Positions 59,507-64,000 of a stretch of DNA of 64,000 nt are shown piece after piece (within the stretch, counting starts at the first letter, position 1; every line of letters begins with the position of its first letter). The notes beneath the pieces are model-generated. The model ran no database searches, was not told the DNA's origin, and was given only the letters and a program-made list of their open reading frames with translations. The translations under genes and the position numbers were made by a program. The stretch is taken from positions 62,001-126,000 of the forward strand of contig CAIQBW010000010.1 of assembly GCA_903870165.1 (NCBI GenBank), in the 5' to 3' direction. This DNA comes from an uncultured Methylophilaceae bacterium (GTDB taxonomy: Bacteria > Pseudomonadota > Gammaproteobacteria > Burkholderiales > Methylophilaceae).

Positions 59507-59539
59507 ACATAGAACTAATATTGAAAGATAAGGTAAAAA

Positions 59540-60001
59540 ATGACTGATAATGCAGATACAAGTATGGACATCCACCAAATATTGGATCATTTACCTCATC
59601 GCTATCCATTTGTGCTAGTTGACCGTGTGCTGTCCTTAGAAGTGGGAAAAGAAATCGTTGCTGTAAAAAACGTTAGTATTAATGAGCCATACTTCCCAGG
59701 GCATTTCCCATATCATCCAGTAATGCCAGGTGTTCTTATTATCGAAGCAATGGCACAAGCAGCAGCAATTCTTTCATTTAAAACGATGGATGCAAAGCCA
59801 ACAGATGATGCTGTTTATTATTTCGCAGGGATTGATAACGCCCGCTTCAAAAAGCCAGTTTCGCCTGGCGACCAAATCATTTTAAAAGTGAGTATTGATA
59901 GAGTTCTTCGTGGGATTTGGAAATACAAAGGCGTTGCTTTGGTAGACGATGCGGTCGTAGCTGAAGCTGAAATGATGTGCATTCTTAAAGAAATCGAATA
60001 A
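59540..60001 (+). CDS. fabZ: 3-hydroxyacyl-ACP dehydratase FabZ
   Basis: FabZ dehydrates 3-hydroxyacyl-ACP in fatty acid synthesis and competes with LpxA for the substrate. The 153-residue hotdog protein shows [21 protein letters not shown] and the catalytic His and Glu in [42 protein letters not shown] follows. An AAGG site precedes the ATG at 59540; a second in-frame ATG at 59564 would remove eight residues and cannot be excluded. Confidence 0.97.
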   Translation: MTDNADTSMDIHQILDHLPHRYPFVLVDRVLSLEVGKEIVAVKNVSINEPYFPGHFPYHPVMPGVLIIEAMAQAAAILSFKTMDAKPTDDAVYYFAGIDNARFKKPVSPGDQIILKVSIDRVLRGIWKYKGVALVDDAVVAEAEMMCILKEIE

Positions 60002-60012
60002 GCATTTCAAAT

Positions 60013-60795
60013 ATGGCATGTACAAATATTCACCCAACTGCAATTGTCGACTCAAAAGCAGAGCTTGCGGATGATGTGACAGTTGGGCCTTATACGATTA
60101 TTGGGCCAGATGTAAAGATCGATAGCGGAACTAGTATTGGCTCTCATGTGGTTGTTACTGGACACACAAGCATCGGTAAAGATAATCAGATCTTTCAATT
60201 TTCATCACTTGGTGAGGCTCCTCAAGATAAGAAGTATCAAGGTGAACCTACCCGGCTTGAAATAGGTAACAACAATACCATTCGTGAGTTTTGCACCTTT
60301 AATCGCGGCACTAGCCAAGATAAAGGCGTTACTAAAATTGGTAATAATAATTGGATTATGGCGTATGTTCATATTGCGCACGATTGCAATGTGAACAACA
60401 ATACTATTCTGGCTAATAACTCTTCATTAGCAGGTCATGTTGATATGGATGACTTCGCAATACTGGGTGGCTTTACCTTGGTCCACCAGTTTTGCAAAAT
60501 TGGGCAACATGTGATTACGGCTGTTGGCTCTGTAGTATTCAAAGATATTCCACCTTACGTCACAGCTTCTGGCTATGATGCAAATCCACATGGCATTAAT
60601 GTTGAAGGCCTCAAACGAAGAGGCTTCTCTGCGGATAGCATCACCAATATCAAGCGGGCTTATAAAACGCTATATCGTCAAAGCTTGACTTTAGATGAGG
60701 CAAAAGTTGACCTTACACAACAGGCCACAAAAGCACCTGAGTTGATTGTGCTAATAGAGTTTTTAAATCAGTCAACTCGTGGCATCATTCGCTAA
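60013..60795 (+). CDS. lpxA: UDP-N-acetylglucosamine acyltransferase
   Basis: LpxA transfers the 3-hydroxyacyl chain to UDP-GlcNAc, the first step of lipid A. The 260-residue protein is a left-handed beta helix (IHPTAIVDSKAELADDVTVGPYTIIGPDVKI and onward). It carries the catalytic His in YVHIAHDCNVNNNTILANNSSLAGHV, GGFTLVHQFCKIG, and the C-terminal helical domain (GINVEGLKRRGFSADSITNIKRAYKTLYR). It is followed by lpxB after 13 bases. Confidence 0.98.
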   Translation: MACTNIHPTAIVDSKAELADDVTVGPYTIIGPDVKIDSGTSIGSHVVVTGHTSIGKDNQIFQFSSLGEAPQDKKYQGEPTRLEIGNNNTIREFCTFNRGTSQDKGVTKIGNNNWIMAYVHIAHDCNVNNNTILANNSSLAGHVDMDDFAILGGFTLVHQFCKIGQHVITAVGSVVFKDIPPYVTASGYDANPHGINVEGLKRRGFSADSITNIKRAYKTLYRQSLTLDEAKVDLTQQATKAPELIVLIEFLNQSTRGIIR

Positions 60796-60808
60796 TTAGG
60801 TATTTGCT

Positions 60809-61966
60809 ATGGCGATAACTGTTGGTATTGTTGCAGGTGAAGCTTCTGGTGATTTGCTTGGTAGTCGATTAATTCGTGCATTAAAAAAACATAGACCAGA
60901 TATTGAGTTTGTAGGGATAGCCGGCCCTAAAATGATATCTGAAGGCGCAAAATCATTGTATTCAATGGAAAAGCTATCTTTGCATGGTTATGGTTTTGAC
61001 GTCCTAAAACAAATCCCTGCATTACTCAGAATTCGCAAGAGTCTTGGCGATCACTTTATTGCTAACCCGCCGCAAATATTTATAGGCATCGATGCGCCAG
61101 ACTTCAATTTCTCATTAGAAAAAAGACTCAAAAAAAAGGGCATTAAGACCATTCATTATGTCAGTCCGTCAATATGGGCCTGGCGAAAAGGGCGGATGGG
61201 TAAAATCAAGCGCGCGGTTAATCATATGCTTGCCTTATTTCCGTTCGAGCCTGCACTTTATGAAGATAATGGAGTAAAGGCAACGTTTGTTGGTCATCCG
61301 CTAGCGGATGAAATTCCACTATATCCCGTCGTGCAAGAGGCGCGTGATTTATTAAAACTTCCTAAATCAAGCCTCACTATTGCGATGCTGCCAGGAAGTC
61401 GTGTAGGTGAAGTAAAACAACTCGCAGAGTTGTATGTAGAAACAGCCAAAAAAGTCAGCATGGTTCAACCGGAAGCCTTATTTTTAGTGCCGCTTATTAC
61501 GCGAGAAACTCGCCTTATTTTTGAAAAGGTTCTTTATGCGAGCATTAATCAAGCTGGTGAAAAACATCATCCACATTTTAAGATTTTATTTGGTCACGCA
61601 CACTTAGCCATGCAGGCCTCTGACCTTGTAGTTGTGGCGTCTGGCACAGCTACTTTAGAAGCTGCATTATTAAAGCGTCCAATGGTAATTACATACCGTA
61701 TGCCTTGGTTTAGCTGGACAATTCTGAAGCGTATGAATTATTTGCCCTATGTTGGGCTTCCTAATATTTTAGCGAAGCGGTTTGTCGTGCCTGAGCTACT
61801 TCAAGATGACGCTAATCCAACAAAATTGGCCGAAACCATCCTCAACATTGTGAATGACAAAGCCATTATGGATGACATTCGCATCGAGTTTACTGGTATG
61901 CATGAAATGCTACGTCAGAATAACGAAGAGAAAGCAGCTCAAGCTGTATTGGCTTATCTTACATGA
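60809..61966 (+). CDS. lpxB: Lipid-A-disaccharide synthase
   Basis: LpxB joins two acylated glucosamines, using UDP as leaving group, to form the lipid A disaccharide. The 385-residue GT19 protein begins [23 protein letters not shown]. It shows [68 protein letters not shown] and [23 protein letters not shown]. Its stop overlaps the rnhB start in ATGA. Confidence 0.97.
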   Translation: MAITVGIVAGEASGDLLGSRLIRALKKHRPDIEFVGIAGPKMISEGAKSLYSMEKLSLHGYGFDVLKQIPALLRIRKSLGDHFIANPPQIFIGIDAPDFNFSLEKRLKKKGIKTIHYVSPSIWAWRKGRMGKIKRAVNHMLALFPFEPALYEDNGVKATFVGHPLADEIPLYPVVQEARDLLKLPKSSLTIAMLPGSRVGEVKQLAELYVETAKKVSMVQPEALFLVPLITRETRLIFEKVLYASINQAGEKHHPHFKILFGHAHLAMQASDLVVVASGTATLEAALLKRPMVITYRMPWFSWTILKRMNYLPYVGLPNILAKRFVVPELLQDDANPTKLAETILNIVNDKAIMDDIRIEFTGMHEMLRQNNEEKAAQAVLAYLT

Positions 61967-62551
61967 TGACAGATCTTGTTTGCGGGGTAGATGAGGCGGG
62001 GAGAGGTCCTTTAGCTGGCGCTGTGTTTGCTGCTGCAGTTATTCTTGATCCAAAAAATCCAATCACAGGTCTAGCCGACTCTAAAAAGCTATCGGAAAAA
62101 AAAACGTGATGCTTTGGCGATTGAAATTAAAGCTAAAGCCTTAGCGTGGGCTATTGCTAGTAGTACCGTAGAGGAAATTGATGAAATTAATATCCTGCAA
62201 GCTAGCTTATTAGCCATGAAAAGAGCGGTCGAGGCGCTAGGTATCATGCCAACCGAAGTTTTGGTTGATGGGTTGCATTGCCCTAAGCTTTCGCTACCTA
62301 TGCGCGCGATTGTTCAAGGCGATAGTAAAGAGGTCACTATCTCAGCAGCCTCTATTCTTGCTAAAACCGCAAGAGATGCAGATTTATATGAACTAGATAA
62401 GTTATATCCAAAATATGGATTCGCTAAACATAAGGGGTACCCAACCCCATTACATATGCAAATGCTCGAAAAGCATGGCGTATTGTCGATTCATCGCAAA
62501 AGCTACGCACCAGTTAAAAAAATATTAAATAAAGGGGAAACTAATGAGTGA
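61963..62551 (+). pseudogene. rnhB: Ribonuclease HII, frameshifted at a run of nine A
   Basis: RNase HII removes RNA from RNA-DNA hybrids and single ribonucleotides from DNA. The first frame gives the catalytic start [22 protein letters not shown] and reads to [11 protein letters not shown], then hits TGA at 62107-62109. From 62114 the +1 frame supplies the rest ([68 protein letters not shown]). Together they make a normal protein of about 195 residues. The break is in A9 at 62096-62104; eight A would restore the frame. Sequencing error, true mutation or slippage decoding are all possible. Confidence 0.9.
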
Positions 62552-62759
62552 TACCAAAGACAGTAATGGCAATATCTTAAACGATGAGGATTCAGTACAA
62601 CTGATTAAAGACTTGAAGGTGAAAGGCACATCAGTGACCTTAAAACGAGGTTCAGTCGCTAAAAATATCCGATTAACCGACGACCCTGAAGAGGTTGAGT
62701 GTAATGTAGAAAAGGTTAAGGGTTTGGTATTAAAAACCTGCTTCTTAAAGAAGGTTTAA
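62544..62759 (+). CDS. PhnA/YjdM-type domain protein lacking the N-terminal zinc ribbon
   Basis: The 71-residue product aligns by eye with the C-terminal half of YjdM/PhnA proteins: [43 protein letters not shown]. It then has [19 protein letters not shown], the closing strands of this SH3-like domain. The usual N-terminal Cys4 zinc ribbon (about 40 residues) is absent and no remnant is seen upstream, where rnhB lies (8-base overlap). The family name refers to phosphonate genes, but PhnA/YjdM has no proven phosphonate role. The ATG has GGGG(A) ahead. Confidence 0.82.
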   Translation: MSDTKDSNGNILNDEDSVQLIKDLKVKGTSVTLKRGSVAKNIRLTDDPEEVECNVEKVKGLVLKTCFLKKV

Positions 62760-63466
62760 GCTAACAACAAAAATACAGTGGGTTGCTTATGTAAATCAGG
62801 TAACCCACTTTTTTTCCATTCAGCAATCGTTTTGCTGACAACAAATTCAGTCTCTAAACTTACGTTTCTAGCGATACACAATTTTGTGTTTCCAGTACAA
62901 GTTGCCAATATATCATCTAGCATGTGTTGATTACGGTAGGGTGTTTCAATGAATATCTGCGTTTCATTGAGCCGTTGTGAATGCTTTTCTAGCTCTTTTA
63001 ATTTATTAACGCGAGCAGTCTTGTCGCTTGGCAAATAACCTAAAAAAGTGAATTGTTGACCATTGAGACCTGATGCCATTAGGCTCAATAATATGGATGA
63101 TGGGCCAACTAAAGGTGCTACTTTGATGCCTTTGCGATGAGCCAAGGCAGCTAACGATGCTCCTGGATCTGCAATGCCTGGACAACCTGCCTCGGACAAC
63201 ATCCCAACATTGTGTCCCGCTAGTAATGGAGTAATTAGGTTAGGCAAGTCTTTTTCAGCGGTATGTTCGTTGAGAAGTTGGAAGTTTAGTTCTCGGACTG
63301 GCTTGTTTGTTTTAACTGAGCCTAAAAAGCGGCGCGCGCTTTTTTCATTCTCAACCACGAAATATTCCAAATTTTGTACATGCTTAATTACATCAGCAGG
63401 AATGACATTGCTAAGATTGTCGTCACCTAAAGTAACTGGAACCATGTATAGAGTGCCGAGAACCAT
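62756..63466 (-). CDS. SAM-dependent methyltransferase of the RsmI/tetrapyrrole methylase family
   Basis: The 236-residue product opens GTLYMVPVTLGDDNLSNVIP and has the RsmI-like glycine-rich loop NVGMLSEAGCPGIADPGASLAALAHRKGIKVAPLVGPSSILLSLMASGLNGQQFTFLGYLP. FIETPYRN follows. RsmI 2'-O-methylates C1402 of 16S rRNA, but true RsmI is about 280 residues and starts with a different motif. This looks like the shorter RsmI paralogue often found next to maf/yceF in betaproteobacteria. Target unknown. It converges on the PhnA-like gene with a 4-base overlap. Confidence 0.85.
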   Translation of the reverse strand: MVLGTLYMVPVTLGDDNLSNVIPADVIKHVQNLEYFVVENEKSARRFLGSVKTNKPVRELNFQLLNEHTAEKDLPNLITPLLAGHNVGMLSEAGCPGIADPGASLAALAHRKGIKVAPLVGPSSILLSLMASGLNGQQFTFLGYLPSDKTARVNKLKELEKHSQRLNETQIFIETPYRNQHMLDDILATCTGNTKLCIARNVSLETEFVVSKTIAEWKKSGLPDLHKQPTVFLLLA

Positions 63467-63489
63467 CTTAATTCGCCTTATTTGTAAGC

Positions 63490-64000
63490 TTAAATGACAT
63501 AAACTTGTTCATTTTGAAGCATGGTGATGAGCTTTATAAGCGGCAGACCTATTAATGCGTTTGGATCTGAACCAGTCATAGAGGATATTAATGCGATACC
63601 TAAGCCCTCAGATTTTGCGCTTCCTGCACAATTGTAGGGTTCTTCTATGCGTAAGTAGTTTTCAATCTGTGCATCAGTGAGATTTCTAAACTCCACATCG
63701 TAAGGTACAACCTCAGCTTGCATTTGCTTCGTAGCCGCATTATATAAACATAATGCGCTGTGAAAGGTCACACGACGGCCACGTTGGTATTGCAACTGTT
63801 TGAGAGCATTTTCGTAGCTCATTGGCTTACCAAGTTGAATGCCATCTAGTGTCGCTACTTGGTCACAACCAATAATTAATGCACATGGATGCGTCTCAGC
63901 AATCTTTTTTGCTTTTAGTTGTGCAAGTCTGAGTGCTGTTTCCTGAGGTTGTTCATCATTCAAAGGGGACTCATTTATCTCTGGGGATATAGACTCAAAA
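63490..64000 (-). CDS. yceF: Maf-family nucleotide pyrophosphatase, YceF type, 5' end outside window
   Basis: YceF hydrolyses 7-methyl-GTP and related modified nucleotides. The frame is open to the window edge and continues upstream. The visible part begins [35 protein letters not shown] and has the catalytic Asp in [27 protein letters not shown] and the substrate-selecting [33 protein letters not shown] follow. The internal TTG at 63963 is not the true start; about 25-30 residues with the SxxR-type N-terminal motif should lie beyond base 64000. Confidence 0.93.
   Translation of the reverse strand, partial: FESISPEINESPLNDEQPQETALRLAQLKAKKIAETHPCALIIGCDQVATLDGIQLGKPMSYENALKQLQYQRGRRVTFHSALCLYNAATKQMQAEVVPYDVEFRNLTDAQIENYLRIEEPYNCAGSAKSEGLGIALISSMTGSDPNALIGLPLIKLITMLQNEQVYVI

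Noticed and set aside
62114-62551. A separate 145-residue gene starting at TTG 62114
   Set aside because: Its sequence is the direct continuation of RNase HII; it is the downstream part of frameshifted rnhB.

Overview
The window is housekeeping chromosome from a betaproteobacterium, most likely a member of the Methylophilaceae close to Methylotenera. Three things point there. Base composition is moderately low in GC. The gene order is betaproteobacterial (rlmN-pilW-rodZ-ispG-hisS-yfgM-bamB-der; hfq-hflX-hflK-hflC-hisZ-purA; rpsB-tsf-pyrH-frr-uppS-cdsA-dxr-rseP-bamA-skp-lpxD-fabZ-lpxA-lpxB-rnhB). Genes for tetrahydromethanopterin and methanofuran cofactors, used by methylotrophs for formaldehyde oxidation, lie directly after purA. 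The genus is an inference; I ran no database search.

Layout. 1-11123: the end of rlmB, then ndk, rlmN, pilW, rodZ, ispG, hisS, two ABC-transporter ATPases, yfgM, bamB and der, all on the plus strand, ending in a shared terminator facing bamD. 11202-16683: bamD, rluD, pgeF, a ZIP metal transporter, rimO and two small unknown proteins. 16828-22067: a periplasmic glutathione peroxidase, the srkA kinase, the minus-strand ppsA-ppsR pair and a 36-residue cysteine-rich protein. 22064-30809: yaeQ, an S4 RNA-binding protein, trhO, a TetR repressor facing an RND efflux operon across two perfect palindromes, and a SemiSWEET-like protein. 30977-41730: gltX, hfq, hflX, hflK, hflC, hisZ and purA, running by overlaps into four C1-cofactor genes (a DmrB-like flavoprotein, a DUF6513/pterin-binding protein, a DUF447 protein and mfnB). 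41813-47899: an amidohydrolase, ubiG and gph, then glnD and map on the minus strand. 48189-62759: the translation, isoprenoid, outer-membrane-assembly and lipid A cluster, ending in rnhB and a PhnA-like domain. 62756-64000: a minus-strand RsmI-like methylase and the 3' part of a Maf/YceF pyrophosphatase that runs off the window.

How the parts fit together. Envelope building dominates: BamA, BamB, BamD, Skp and RseP handle outer-membrane proteins; LpxD, FabZ, LpxA and LpxB start lipid A; IspG, Dxr and UppS supply isoprenoids and the undecaprenyl carrier. RNA and translation functions (RlmB, RlmN, RimO, HisS, GltX, RluD, Hfq, HflX, S2, EF-Ts, Frr, Map, TrhO) are interleaved. The PEP synthase/PpsR pair and the C1-cofactor block fit a methylotroph that must balance gluconeogenesis and formaldehyde oxidation.

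I found no mobile element, CRISPR array, tRNA or rRNA, and no convincing new multi-gene defence or metabolic system. The best leads are: the purA-coupled cofactor block with two proteins of unresolved chemistry; rnhB broken at a run of nine A; the 36-residue cysteine-rich protein; the double-palindrome efflux control region; and hairpins covering the start of srkA and preceding rpsB and pyrH.
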